From: Methanobacteriota archaeon
GTDB lineage: Archaea; Thermoplasmatota; DTKX01; VGTL01
Direction of reading: 5' to 3'
Assembly: GCA_016874675.1 (NCBI GenBank)
Contig: VGTL01000011.1
Span: 1 to 52,687 of the forward strand
Length of the DNA: 52,687 nt
Part shown: piece by piece, positions 16,540-23,239 of the stretch
Numbering within the stretch: the first letter of the stretch is position 1
Layout: every line of letters starts with the position of its first letter
Notes under the pieces: generated by a model
What the model was told of the DNA's origin: nothing
Database searches by the model: none
The model's input: the letters and a program-made list of their open reading frames with translations, nothing else
Program-made: the position numbers and the translations under genes

Positions 16540-17059
16540 CGAGCATCCTCCCGAACTTCCCGGACGCCTGGGGCCCGTTGGCCGTCACGATTCTTCCGTC
16601 GCGGACGACCTCCTCGCCGGCCAGTGTCGCCCCGCCGGCGCGCAGGTGGGCCGAGAACGGCCCGGAGGGCCCCTGGTCGTCCCACACCGTCGCCCTCTTC
16701 CCGCGCAAAAGCCCCGCCCTCGCCAGGATGGACGGGGCGATGCATATCGCGCCCACGAGCTTGCCGGCGCCGGCGGCGTCCCGGGCGAGGGCGTGGGCCC
16801 GCGGGTCGTCGAAGTACACCTTCGAGCCCGAGCCCCCCACGAAGACGACGGCGTCGAAGTCCCGGGCGGAGACCCGGTCGAGGGCGACATCGGGCCGGGC
16901 GCGCTCGCCGAACATGCCCCGCGACTCGGCGGTGGTGCGGCTCGCCACGGTCACCCTCGCGCCCGCCTGCTCCAGCACGCGCCTGGTATCCAGGAGCTCC
17001 TCGTCCCGGAAGTCCTTCGGCGCTATGACCATCAGCACCCTCTTTCCCGCGGCCGGCAT
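16523..17059 (-). CDS. DJ-1/PfpI family protein
   Basis: A 178-aa protein of the DJ-1/PfpI (class I glutamine amidotransferase-like) superfamily. The nucleophile elbow has Cys106 in GAICIAPSILARAGLL, and acidic residues near the N-terminus (PKDFRDEELLDTRRVLE) include the glutamate that usually supports this cysteine. VVFVGGSGSKVYFDD and a C-terminal VTANGPQASGKFG follow the family pattern. Members act as chaperones, glyoxalases, deglycases or proteases; the sequence does not decide between these. It is the first gene of the operon, with a TATA box at 17091-17100 and GGCGGTGAT before the ATG. It is divergent from the CBS gene. Confidence 0.93.
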   Translation of the reverse strand: MPAAGKRVLMVIAPKDFRDEELLDTRRVLEQAGARVTVASRTTAESRGMFGERARPDVALDRVSARDFDAVVFVGGSGSKVYFDDPRAHALARDAAGAGKLVGAICIAPSILARAGLLRGKRATVWDDQGPSGPFSAHLRAGGATLAGEEVVRDGRIVTANGPQASGKFGRMLVESLD

Positions 17060-17090
17060 GGCATCACCGCCTCAATCATCTGAGTGCGCC

Positions 17091-17120
17091 GGTTTAAAGA
17101 TTTCGCCTAAATGTTTATCT
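17091..17120. promoter_or_regulatory. divergent promoters of the DJ-1 operon (-) and the CBS gene (+)
   Basis: TCTTTAAACC on the minus strand (17091-17100) serves the DJ-1 operon, with a start near 17070. AATGTTTATCT on the plus strand (17110-17120) serves the CBS gene, with a start near 17140, which favours the ATG at 17156 over the one at 17111. Confidence 0.6.
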
Positions 17121-17155
17121 GCGTTCCGGGGCATCCCGCACCCGCGGGTATCGAC

Positions 17156-17632
17156 ATGAAGGTCAAAGACATCATGAACCGCGAGGTGCGGACCGTCACC
17201 CCCGACACGAGCCTGGATGAACTGGCCAGGCTCTTCGCCGACACCGGAATCCACGGCGCGCCCGTCGTGGACGCCGAGGACCGGCTCATCGGCATCGTGA
17301 CCGAGTCCGATGTGCTCAAGGCGACCAAGACCAGGTACGTCAAGTACAACCTGGTGTACCCCTCCATCCACCAGTTCGGCATGGATTTCAGGGAGGGCGT
17401 GACCTACGAGGACCTCCTCAAGGCGTTCGACGAGGTCAAGCACGTCCCGGTGTCCCAGATAATGACCCGGAAGGTCGTGACGGCCGGCCCCGACGACCCG
17501 GTCGAGGACATCGCCCCCATGATGGTCCAGAAGAAGATCAACCGCGTACCGATAGTGGAAAAGGGCATGGTCGTCGGCATCGTTACGCGCGAGGACATCC
17601 TACGGGGCATTTTCAAGAACCGGAAGGCCTGA
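17156..17632 (+). CDS. two-CBS-domain protein
   Basis: This 158-aa protein consists of a tandem CBS pair (Bateman module). The first CBS (about 1-60) has VKDIMNREVRTVTPDTSLDELARLF and GAPVVDAEDRLIGIVTESDVLKA. The second (about 100-155) has VSQIMTRKVVTAGPDDPVEDIAPMMVQKKINRVPIV and GIVTREDILRGIF. Between them is a linker of about 40 residues with TRYVKYNLVYPS. Such pairs bind adenine nucleotides such as AMP, ATP or SAM and regulate partner proteins; no partner is fused. It is monocistronic. Confidence 0.95.
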   Translation: MKVKDIMNREVRTVTPDTSLDELARLFADTGIHGAPVVDAEDRLIGIVTESDVLKATKTRYVKYNLVYPSIHQFGMDFREGVTYEDLLKAFDEVKHVPVSQIMTRKVVTAGPDDPVEDIAPMMVQKKINRVPIVEKGMVVGIVTREDILRGIFKNRKA

Positions 17633-17663
17633 GCAGGAGCCCCGGGCGGGGTCCTTAGGGCGC

Positions 17664-17897
17664 TCAGACGACCTTGGTCCTCTCGAGGTCGGAGGCCTTG
17701 TTCTCGAGCGTCACCGCGTCGAGCTCGAGCTTCTTGAGCTTCTCGAGGGTGGCGGCCGCCTCCTTGCGCCGCTTGGCGGCCTTCTGGCGCAGAATGGCGA
17801 CATCGTGGTCTATCTCGGCGTTGCGCTTGACCTTCCGGGCGCGATCCAGCTCGCTCTCCTCGCGGAGCTTCTCCCTCCCGGCACCGCCCATCTCCAT
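17664..17897 (-). CDS. small coiled-coil protein
   Basis: A 77-aa protein (MEMGGAGREKLREESELD...LERTKVV) that is almost entirely charged alpha-helix with a heptad pattern (EKLKKLELDAVTLENKASDL). I do not recognise a family. An in-frame extension runs upstream to 18254, but it is entirely translated repeat, and a TATA box (GTTTAATTG at 17936-17944) places the transcript start near 17913. GGGAGTG lies before the ATG at 17897. It may be a structural or dimerisation peptide; the role is unknown. Confidence 0.7.
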   Translation of the reverse strand: MEMGGAGREKLREESELDRARKVKRNAEIDHDVAILRQKAAKRRKEAAATLEKLKKLELDAVTLENKASDLERTKVV

Positions 17898-17935
17898 GGT
17901 CCCGACACTCCCTGAGAACCGAAACGGGTGGGGGG

Positions 17936-17944
17936 CAATTAAAC
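17936..17944 (-). promoter_or_regulatory. TATA box of the small coiled-coil gene
   Basis: Minus-strand GTTTAATTG, 40-47 bp before the ATG at 17897 and only about nine bases from the edge of repeat block C. Confidence 0.6.
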
Positions 17945-17952
17945 ATTGCGAC

Positions 17953-18243
17953 GAAGGCGCAGGGCGCAGGGCGCAGGGCGCAAGGCTTATGGCGCGAGGG
18001 CCAAGGCGCAAGGGGGAAAGGCAGAAAGGCAGAAAGGCAGAAAGGCAGCAAGGCAGCAAGGCAGCAAGGCAGCAAGGCAGCAAGGCAGAAAGGGTATATG
18101 GTGCCTTCCTCTCTTTCTCCCTTTCTCCCTTGCTGCCTTGCTGCCTTGCTGCCTTGCTGCCTTGCTGCCTTGCTCCCTCCCCCTTGACCCCAGCGCCTTG
18201 ACCCTCAAGCCTTGCGCCCTGCGCCTTGCGCCTCGCGCCTTCC
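17953..18243. repeat. inverted-repeat block C, apex shared with block B
   Basis: Outer arms are GGCGCAGG/GGCGCAAGG heptamers (17953-18012 and 18187-18243). Inner arms are GGCAGAAA/GGCAGCAA octamers (18015-18090 and 18120-18178). The apex, GGGTATATGGTGCC followed by TTCCTCTC (about 18091-18112), is the exact reverse complement of the apex of block B 7 kb away. The block lies between the CHAD gene and the small coiled-coil gene, both on the minus strand. It holds no gene. Confidence 0.9.
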
Positions 18244-18273
18244 GCATATGCCATCTCAGGCGGCCCCGCCCGG

Positions 18274-19176
18274 TCAGCGGTGATGTATCGGCCCGCAGGC
18301 CCGCTCGAGCCTCGGCCTCAGGCGGAGGAACTCCTTGAAGGAACCCCGACGCTCCTCCTGCAGGGCCCGACGGGCCCGTTCCAGGCAGGACCCGGCGGGC
18401 GCGGCCGCGCCCCCGGACCGGCCCCCGATGCAATCCAGCAAGACATCGATGTCGTGGATCTCCCCCAGGACGTCCTGCACCCGGCGCAGGACCGCTGTCC
18501 GCCAGCCGGTCTCCTCCCCCAGCCGCCACTCCAGCATCTCCAATGAGTACCTCAGCGCCTTCGCGCGAATCCTCAACCTGTGCTGGGCCCCGCCGTGGGC
18601 CTCGACGCTCGCCATCGGGATGGAATCGAGCACGATGTGCGACAGGGAGTGGAGCCACACCCGGGAGAAGCGCTCGGCGTCGGTGGCGCGGGACCGCCGG
18701 GGCTCCCAGAGACCCTCGATGACCGGTCCCACCGCTCCGGCGCCGGGCCCGACCGCGGCCGCCAGGCGCCGCCTCTCCCGCGCGACCTCCTCGAGCAGCC
18801 CGGAGAACACCCGCCGGCACGGGGCGTCGCCCGGGCCGAGCCTCCGGGCGAGGCGGGCCAGCCGCGCCCGCCGGATGTCCAGGTCGCGGACCTGACAAAA
18901 TCCGCGCGTGATGTCGCGCGCCAAAGTCACGGTGGAGTGCCAGAGCCCCGGGTAGAGCCTCTGGAATACCGTGATTCCGGCCCGGAGCCTGCGCCCCGCC
19001 ACCCGGACGTCGTGGACGGGGCCCGGCTTCATCCGCCGGGCGGCCGGCCCCAGTCCCGCCTCTATCTCGCGCGCCTGCAGGCAGAGCAGCACCCTCGCCG
19101 CCTCCGCCACGGAGCCGCGGGGCGAAAGCTCCCCGGCGAGCTTTCGGAGCTCCCGCAGCATCGGGGGTTTGCTCAT
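18274..19176 (-). CDS. CHAD-domain protein (polyphosphate binding)
   Basis: This 300-aa protein is a conserved histidine alpha-helical (CHAD) domain. The basic surface motifs are present: H55-D-V-R58-V-A-G-R62-R63-L-R65, then RLRIRAKALRYSLEML and LGEIHDIDVLLD, all standard CHAD signatures. CHAD domains bind inorganic polyphosphate along a positively charged channel. The ATG overlaps the TGA of the HD-domain gene upstream (ATGA), so the two are translationally coupled. Context with a Ppx-type HD domain strengthens a polyphosphate role. No enzymatic motif is visible. Confidence 0.93.
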   Translation of the reverse strand: MSKPPMLRELRKLAGELSPRGSVAEAARVLLCLQAREIEAGLGPAARRMKPGPVHDVRVAGRRLRAGITVFQRLYPGLWHSTVTLARDITRGFCQVRDLDIRRARLARLARRLGPGDAPCRRVFSGLLEEVARERRRLAAAVGPGAGAVGPVIEGLWEPRRSRATDAERFSRVWLHSLSHIVLDSIPMASVEAHGGAQHRLRIRAKALRYSLEMLEWRLGEETGWRTAVLRRVQDVLGEIHDIDVLLDCIGGRSGGAAAPAGSCLERARRALQEERRGSFKEFLRLRPRLERACGPIHHR

Positions 19177-19805
19177 CCGCCCTCTCCCGGCCGGACGGCC
19201 TCCACCCGGACCCCCAGGCCGAAGAGCTCCTCGAAGAGGCGGCCCTTCTTCCGGACGGCCTCCGTCTCCGCCGGAAGCGGCCGTGCCGAGAAGGCCCTGA
19301 GGCGTAGCAGGCGGGATGAGACCTCGACCTCCAGGTCCTTGACGGCGTCCTCGTGGGCCAGATCTAGCGCGTCGGCTATCCTGAGCACCGCCGCCATCCG
19401 GGCGACCCGTCTCCGGTCGCCGGGGGAGAGCGCGCTGTAGTGCCGGTGCCTGGCCTTGGGGTGGGCCTTGCGATGATAGCGGGCGACCGAGGCGACGATG
19501 CTTTGCTCCCTCCGGTCGAGCGGGGAGAGGTCGGCCCCCGATATGAGCTCCAGGCTGCTCTTGTGGTGGCCCTTGAGGCCCCGGGAGATGCCCACGTCGT
19601 GCAGGTAGGCCGCCGAGAAGAGCAGGCGGCGGTCCTCGGCCACGAGCCTGTGGACGGCCCCGGTCTGGTCGAAGAGGTCGAGCGCAAGCCGCGTGACCTG
19701 GAGGGCGTGGCCCTCATCTAGGTCGTGGCCCTTCCCGAACGACCGCAGCCGGTCGTAGAGGTCAGTGGCCAGGAGCTCACTGAATGCCGGTCGTCGCGCT
19801 TCCAT
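19173..19805 (-). CDS. stand-alone HD domain of the Ppx/GppA C-terminal type
   Basis: A 210-aa metal-dependent phosphohydrolase-like protein. H33 in DEGHALQVTRLALDLFDQ, H69-D70 in AAYLHDVGISRG, H80-H81 in KGHHKSS, and D in LRIADALDLAHED give the HD signature. The stretches LSPLDRREQSIVASVARYHRKAHPK and LSPGDRRRVARMAAVLRIADALD are what is normally found C-terminal to the ASKHA domain of exopolyphosphatase/GppA; here that catalytic domain is missing. I chose the ATG at 19805 (GAGGTGG before it) over a longer frame to 19958 that would overlap the upstream gene. It probably acts on polyphosphate or (p)ppGpp-like substrates, or is a binding partner of the CHAD protein. Confidence 0.9.
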   Translation of the reverse strand: MEARRPAFSELLATDLYDRLRSFGKGHDLDEGHALQVTRLALDLFDQTGAVHRLVAEDRRLLFSAAYLHDVGISRGLKGHHKSSLELISGADLSPLDRREQSIVASVARYHRKAHPKARHRHYSALSPGDRRRVARMAAVLRIADALDLAHEDAVKDLEVEVSSRLLRLRAFSARPLPAETEAVRKKGRLFEELFGLGVRVEAVRPGEGG

Positions 19806-19816
19806 CCGGCGCCACC

Positions 19817-20638
19817 TCAGCGGCCGGCCCCGGCCTTGGGCGGGTCGATGGCCGCCCGGACGCGGGACAGGCGGCGCTCCAGCCTCTTTGCGAGGCCGTC
19901 GATGTCGTAGAGGTCGCCGGATCTCCCCTGGAGCTTTTCGACCCGGACCGCCCGGCAAAGCTTCACCGCGGGCTCGAGCTCCCGAAAGACGCGCTCGAGA
20001 GCGCGCCCGTCCAGCCCCGCGCAGGCGGCCGGAAGCGAGCCCAGGACCTTCCGGGCGTTGCCCAGCCGGGATCGGAAGCGCCCCTGGATTGCGGCCTGGT
20101 GCTTGTGCCTGGCGGACTCCAGGCCGGCGAGCCTCTCCGAGAGGAGCTCGAGGTGGGCCCCCGTCGCCGGCGTCGCGGCGAGCTCGAGGCGCGCCGCCGC
20201 GTCTCCCAGGTACCTGTCGACCGCGAGCAGGTCCCGCTTGCGGCCCCGGGCGTTCCGGTCCGCAAGGTCACCGGCCTCGTCGACCAGGACGGAGAGCTCG
20301 CGCTCCAGCCGGCGCGCGTCCAGTATCGGCCCGGCCTCGGCCAGCCTGCGCAGCGTGCCCAGCGCCGCCTGTGCCCGGGAGAGGTTGCGGGCGGCCGCCC
20401 GCTGGAACGAGTCCTCGAGCGCCGTCCGCGCCTTCTCGAGGGCGTCCAGGGCCGTCGAGAGCCTGGCGGCCGAATCCGATATCGCGGCGAGGTGCCGCGC
20501 CCGCCCGGCACCCTCCTTTCCGGCCTTTCGCCCGGCCGCCTCGGCCGGGCCCGCCGCCCCTCCCTTGCCGCCCTTGCCCCTTCCCCCCTGCCCCCTGCCC
20601 CTTGCGCTCTGTCTCGCGGTATCCCTGGTCGGCACCAT
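19817..20638 (-). CDS. alpha-helical protein of unknown function in the CHAD operon
   Basis: A 273-aa, Ala/Arg/Leu-rich all-helical protein with repeated patterns such as ARLSTALDALEKARTALEDSFQRAAARNLSRAQAALGTLRRL. It does not show the HxxR motifs of CHAD, but size, helix content and position suggest a diverged CHAD-like bundle; this is inference. The N-terminal 35 residues are Gly/Arg/Lys-rich (for example ARGRGQGGRGKGGKGG) and are encoded by a tract that looks like half of the local repeat family. GGTGGGAAA directly precedes the ATG at 20638, and a TATA box lies at 20673-20685. It is the first gene of the three-gene operon. Confidence 0.75.
   Translation of the reverse strand: MVPTRDTARQSARGRGQGGRGKGGKGGAAGPAEAAGRKAGKEGAGRARHLAAISDSAARLSTALDALEKARTALEDSFQRAAARNLSRAQAALGTLRRLAEAGPILDARRLERELSVLVDEAGDLADRNARGRKRDLLAVDRYLGDAAARLELAATPATGAHLELLSERLAGLESARHKHQAAIQGRFRSRLGNARKVLGSLPAACAGLDGRALERVFRELEPAVKLCRAVRVEKLQGRSGDLYDIDGLAKRLERRLSRVRAAIDPPKAGAGR
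20553..20612. repeat. pyrimidine half-repeat inside the N-terminus of the helical protein gene
   Basis: CCCTTGCCGCCCTTGCCCC and CCCCCTGCCCCCTGCCCC tracts resemble the right arm of the heptamer-class repeats, without a clear left arm. Confidence 0.4.
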
Positions 20639-20672
20639 TTTCCCACCGTGGGACAACCCCACGCAAGTATGC

Positions 20673-20685
20673 GTTAATATAAATT
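20673..20685 (-). promoter_or_regulatory. TATA box of the CHAD/HD operon
   Basis: Minus-strand AATTTATATTAAC, about 40 bp before the ATG at 20638, overlapping the space just before the phosphoglycolate phosphatase stop. Confidence 0.6.
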
Positions 20686-20693
20686 ACGTTGTA

Positions 20694-21380
20694 CTATATG
20701 ACCCGGAAGTGCCGCAGCACCTCCACGAACCCCTCGCCGAACTGGAGCGAGGCGCAGAAATCCGCCCGGGCCCTCACCCCGGGGGTGGCGTTGCCCGGGG
20801 CGCCGCTCTTGCCGCAGTGGTCGAGGAACTCAATATCCGCCTCGGAGTCGCCAATCGCCAGGACCTCCTTGAGGGTGACGCCCAGCCAGGAGGCGGCCAC
20901 CTCCAGTCCCTTGAGCTTGCTCACGCCGGGCTCCATTATATGAATGCCGTAGCCCGTGGAGTTGGCGTACAGGTTGAAGCCCCCCTGCTTGATGAGGCTG
21001 CGCACCTTCCCTATGTCCACGCCGTGCTCCTCGATGGCCACCTCGGTCTCGCGCCAGCGGTCGGTGACCACCTTGTTGACCGGGTACTTCCTGTTGATGT
21101 ACTCGAGCCCGCGGTCGGCCTCCTTGCGGTCCTTGAGAAGCTCCAGACGGGTGCCGCGCTTCCAGAAGACCACGCCCCCGTTCTCGGCCACCACCGGCCC
21201 GGAGAGCCCCAGATACACATTGAGCGAGTGGCAGACAGGCAGCACGTTCCCCGACACCAGTATCACCGGGAAACCGTTGGACTCGGAAAGCCGCATCGCC
21301 TGGGCCGCCGCCAGGGAGAGCACCCGGTGCGAGTCGGTGAGCGTGGCGTCTATGTCCGTGGCGACCGCCTTTATGGCCAT
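20694..21380 (-). CDS. pgp: archaeal phosphoglycolate phosphatase (HAD superfamily)
   Basis: A 228-aa HAD phosphatase of the archaeal PGP/Cof type that hydrolyses 2-phosphoglycolate in a Mg-dependent reaction. Motif I is D9-I-D11-A12-T13-L-T, where the usual Gly of DxDGT is Ala. Motif II is ILVSGN, and the motif III/IV region is LAIGDSEADIEFLDHCG. GPVVAENGGVVFWKRG is the Cof-type cap strand. The TATA box at 21404-21410 gives a near-leaderless transcript. The gene is separated from TBP by repeat block D. Confidence 0.92.
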   Translation of the reverse strand: MAIKAVATDIDATLTDSHRVLSLAAAQAMRLSESNGFPVILVSGNVLPVCHSLNVYLGLSGPVVAENGGVVFWKRGTRLELLKDRKEADRGLEYINRKYPVNKVVTDRWRETEVAIEEHGVDIGKVRSLIKQGGFNLYANSTGYGIHIMEPGVSKLKGLEVAASWLGVTLKEVLAIGDSEADIEFLDHCGKSGAPGNATPGVRARADFCASLQFGEGFVEVLRHFRVI

Positions 21381-21403
21381 GGCTAGCCGAATCCGGAATA
21401 TCG

Positions 21404-21428
21404 TTTAAAACGGTATCGGGAATATATT
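21404..21428 (-). promoter_or_regulatory. TATA region of the phosphoglycolate phosphatase gene
   Basis: Minus-strand TTTTAAAC (21404-21410), with a second AT-rich AATATATT at 21421-21428. The first predicts initiation at or next to the ATG. Confidence 0.55.
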
Positions 21429-21445
21429 CACGGACGAGGAAACGG

Positions 21446-21652
21446 GGCAGCAAGGCAGCAAGGCAGCATGGCAGCATGGCAGCATGGCAGCATGGCAGCA
21501 TGGCAGCATGGCAGCATGGCAGCATGGCAGCATGGCAGCAAGGCAGCATGGCAGCAAGGCAGCAAGGGAAGGCAGCATGGCAGCAGGGGTAATGGAACGA
21601 CCCGTCGTCCCCTTGCTGCCTTTCTGCCTTGCTGCCTTGCTCCCTTTCCCAA
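21446..21652. repeat. inverted-repeat block D with GGCAGCAT expansion
   Basis: The left arm contains about nine tandem GGCAGCAT octamers plus GGCAGCAA units (21446-21585). The apex is ACGAC-CC-GTCGT at 21597-21608, essentially the same as in block A. The right arm is CTTGCTGC/CTTTCTGC (21612-21648) and is shorter. The block lies between TBP and phosphoglycolate phosphatase (both minus). Reading frames through it give only repeated MAAWQHGS-type peptides and are not genes. Confidence 0.92.
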
Positions 21653-21663
21653 AATGCCGAGCG

Positions 21664-22221
21664 TCAGGCGCGCTTGAGCAGCCCGGCGGTGTTGAGCTCG
21701 TCGTAGATCTTCTGGACGGCCACCTTGATGTCGTCGGTCTTCTTGGCGCCGGTGCAGACTATCTTGCCCGAGCCGAAGAGGAGGGCGACCACCTTGGGGT
21801 CGTCTATCCGGTAGACGAGGCCGGGGAACTGCTCGGGCTCGTACTCGACGCGGTCCAGTCCCAGGCTGATGGCGATGGCGTTGAGGTTGAGGTCCGTCTG
21901 CAGGTCGGAGGAGGCGACGATGTTCTGCACCTCGATCTTGGGCTCCTTGGTGACCCTTATCCCGGCCTCGGAGACGCGCTGGATGACCGTCTTTATCGCG
22001 GTGTGGACGTCGTCGATGCTCTTGGCCCCGGTGCACACGAGCTTGCCGCTTCGGAAGAGCAGGGTGGCGGTCTTGGGCTCCTTGATGCGGTAGACTATGC
22101 CGGGGAACTGCTCGGGCTCGTACTCGGCGCCGTCCAGGGCGAGGGCGATGGCCTTGAGGTCCAGCTCGGCCCCGACGGAGGTCGTGGCGACGACGTTCTC
22201 GATGCGGATTTTCACTACCAT
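21664..22221 (-). CDS. tbp: TATA-binding protein
   Basis: The general transcription factor TBP, 185 aa. Two direct repeats form the saddle: residues about 5-85 (IENVVATTSVGAELDLKAIALAL, YEPEQFPGIVYRIKEPKTATLLFRSGKLVCTGAKS) and about 96-175 (VQNIVASSDLQTDLNLNAIAISL, YEPEQFPGLVYRIDDPKVVALLFGSGKIVCTGAKK). The C-terminal tail is short (LNTAGLLKRA) and lacks the acidic tail seen in some archaea. I start at the ATG at 22221; an ATG at 22233 would add MGLS. The TATA box at 22253-22265 supports a leader of only about 10 nt. Confidence 0.98.
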   Translation of the reverse strand: MVVKIRIENVVATTSVGAELDLKAIALALDGAEYEPEQFPGIVYRIKEPKTATLLFRSGKLVCTGAKSIDDVHTAIKTVIQRVSEAGIRVTKEPKIEVQNIVASSDLQTDLNLNAIAISLGLDRVEYEPEQFPGLVYRIDDPKVVALLFGSGKIVCTGAKKTDDIKVAVQKIYDELNTAGLLKRA

Positions 22222-22252
22222 GCTCAATCCCATTTAAGGGATTCAACAGGGG

Positions 22253-22265
22253 GGTATATAAACCT
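22253..22265 (-). promoter_or_regulatory. TATA box of tbp
   Basis: Minus-strand GGTTTATATACCC. A second AT-rich stretch (TTTAAATA, plus strand, 22270-22277) adjoins it and could serve the other strand. Confidence 0.65.
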
Positions 22266-22277
22266 ACCCTTTAAATA

Positions 22278-22440
22278 GGCCCCCTCGGGAAACCGAGAGC
22301 GAGGCCGGGGCCCGGCCCGGAGGCCGAAAAGACCCCGCCTGGAGTGGGGCGCGACGCCGGGTGCCACCGGCATTGGGAAATCGCGGTCGCGGCCCGGCAC
22401 GGGCGGTACTATCGAATCTCCGGGCGCCTCTCGAAGGATG
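22278..22440. other. GC-rich stretch without a gene; possible structured RNA
   Basis: No convincing coding frame. A GAAA-tipped hairpin (CTCGG-GAAA-CCGAG, about 22284-22297) is followed by a GC-rich segment; CGAGAG at 22294-22299 can pair with CTCTCG at 22428-22433. The plus-strand TTTAAATA at 22270-22277 could drive a transcript. I match it to no known RNA family. Confidence 0.25.
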
Positions 22441-22451
22441 ACGGGAGAAGA

Positions 22452-22619
22452 AAAGGCGCAGGGCGCAAGGCGCGAGGCGCAAGGGACGAGGGGGCAGGGG
22501 AAAAGGAACTCGGGACGAGAGGGAAGATGTCATCATCATCCTTGCGCCTTGACCCTTGCGACTTCCTCCTCAAGCCTTGCGCCTTGCGCCGTGCGCCTTG
22601 CGCCTCGCGCCCTGGCAAG
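22452..22619. repeat. inverted-repeat block E (GGCGCAA heptamers)
   Basis: The left arm, GGCGCAGG/GGCGCAAGG/GGCGCGAGG (22454-22485), is followed by an apex of about 60 bp with GTCATCATCATCC. The right arm is CTTGCGCC/CCTTGACCC/CGCCTCGCGCC (22540-22619). It is one of two copies here that lie between divergent promoters (tbp and rnp4). Confidence 0.85.
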
Positions 22620-22644
22620 CATTGAGATTCCCTTTAGGATAAAG

Positions 22645-22654
22645 AAAATATATG
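22645..22654 (+). promoter_or_regulatory. TATA box of rnp4
   Basis: GAAAATATATG. Initiation about 25 bp downstream falls at 22672-22676, so the ATG at 22676 would be leaderless. Confidence 0.6.
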
Positions 22655-22675
22655 TCCGGGGCCCATCCTCGTCCG

Positions 22676-23023
22676 ATGGGCGAGCGAAGACAGAGGAGGG
22701 GCCGCCGCTCGAAGGACATGGCGAGGATCGCCTCCGAGCGCGTGGCCCTCCTGTTCGGGGAGGCGGAGCGTGCCGCCCGGCAGGGCCGGTCGGCCCTCGG
22801 TGACCGCTACGTCTCGCTGGCCCGCTCCATCGGCATGCGCTACAACATCCGCCTGCCGCCGGACCTCAAGCGCCGCGCCTGCCGCGAATGCGGCAGGTTC
22901 CTCGTTCCCGGCAAGACCCTCCGCGTGCGCTTCCGCGCCGGAAGGACCGTCCGCACATGCCTCAAATGCGGCAACATCTCCCGTGAGAAGCTGGCATCGC
23001 GCAAGCCCCCGGCCGGACTGTAG
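22676..23023 (+). CDS. rnp4: RNase P protein component 4 (Rpp21/Rpr2 family)
   Basis: A 115-aa subunit of archaeal RNase P, which removes 5' leaders from pre-tRNA. The N-terminal two helices carry ARIASERVALLFGEAERAARQG and LGDRYVSLARSIGMRYNIRLPPDLKRR, the standard Rpp21 pattern. The zinc ribbon has C-x2-C in RACRECGRFLVPG and RTCLKCGNISREK. The start is placed at the ATG at 22676 because the TATA box at 22645-22654 lies too close to an alternative ATG at 22652. It is convergent with the small CDGSH gene across repeat block F. Confidence 0.94.
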   Translation: MGERRQRRGRRSKDMARIASERVALLFGEAERAARQGRSALGDRYVSLARSIGMRYNIRLPPDLKRRACRECGRFLVPGKTLRVRFRAGRTVRTCLKCGNISREKLASRKPPAGL

Positions 23024-23035
23024 GCTTGACTGACG

Positions 23036-23238
23036 AGGGGCAGCGGGCAGCGGCAGGAAGGCGCAAGGCGCAAGGCGCGAGGCTTGAGGCGCATGGGGCA
23101 AGGCGCAAGGAGAAAGGAAGCAATCTCGAATCCCCCCAGTATCATCTAACCTTCCCCCTTGTGCCTTGTGCCTTCGTCCCTTGCGCCGTGCGCCTTGCGC
23201 CTCGCGCCTTCCTGCCGCTGCCCGCTGCCCGCTGCCCC
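23036..23238. repeat. inverted-repeat block F, nested arms, apex shared with block I
   Basis: Outer arms are GGGCAGC heptamers (23038-23056 and 23213-23236). Inner arms are GGCGCAA/GGCGCGAGG (23058-23112) and their complement (23160-23212). The apex, about 23112-23155, includes AAGCAATCTCGAATCCCCCC and is nearly identical to that of block I. The block lies between convergent rnp4 and the CDGSH gene. Confidence 0.9.
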
Positions 23239-23239
23239 G

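Noticed and set aside
17898-18254. N-terminal extension of the small coiled-coil protein to 196 residues.
   Set aside because: The extra residues are repeat-coded (QQGSKAARQQGSK), and a TATA box lies between them and the ATG at 17897.
21468-21677. Small open frames giving MAAWQHGS repeats.
   Set aside because: They are translations of the GGCAGCAT tandem and have no start context or conserved end.
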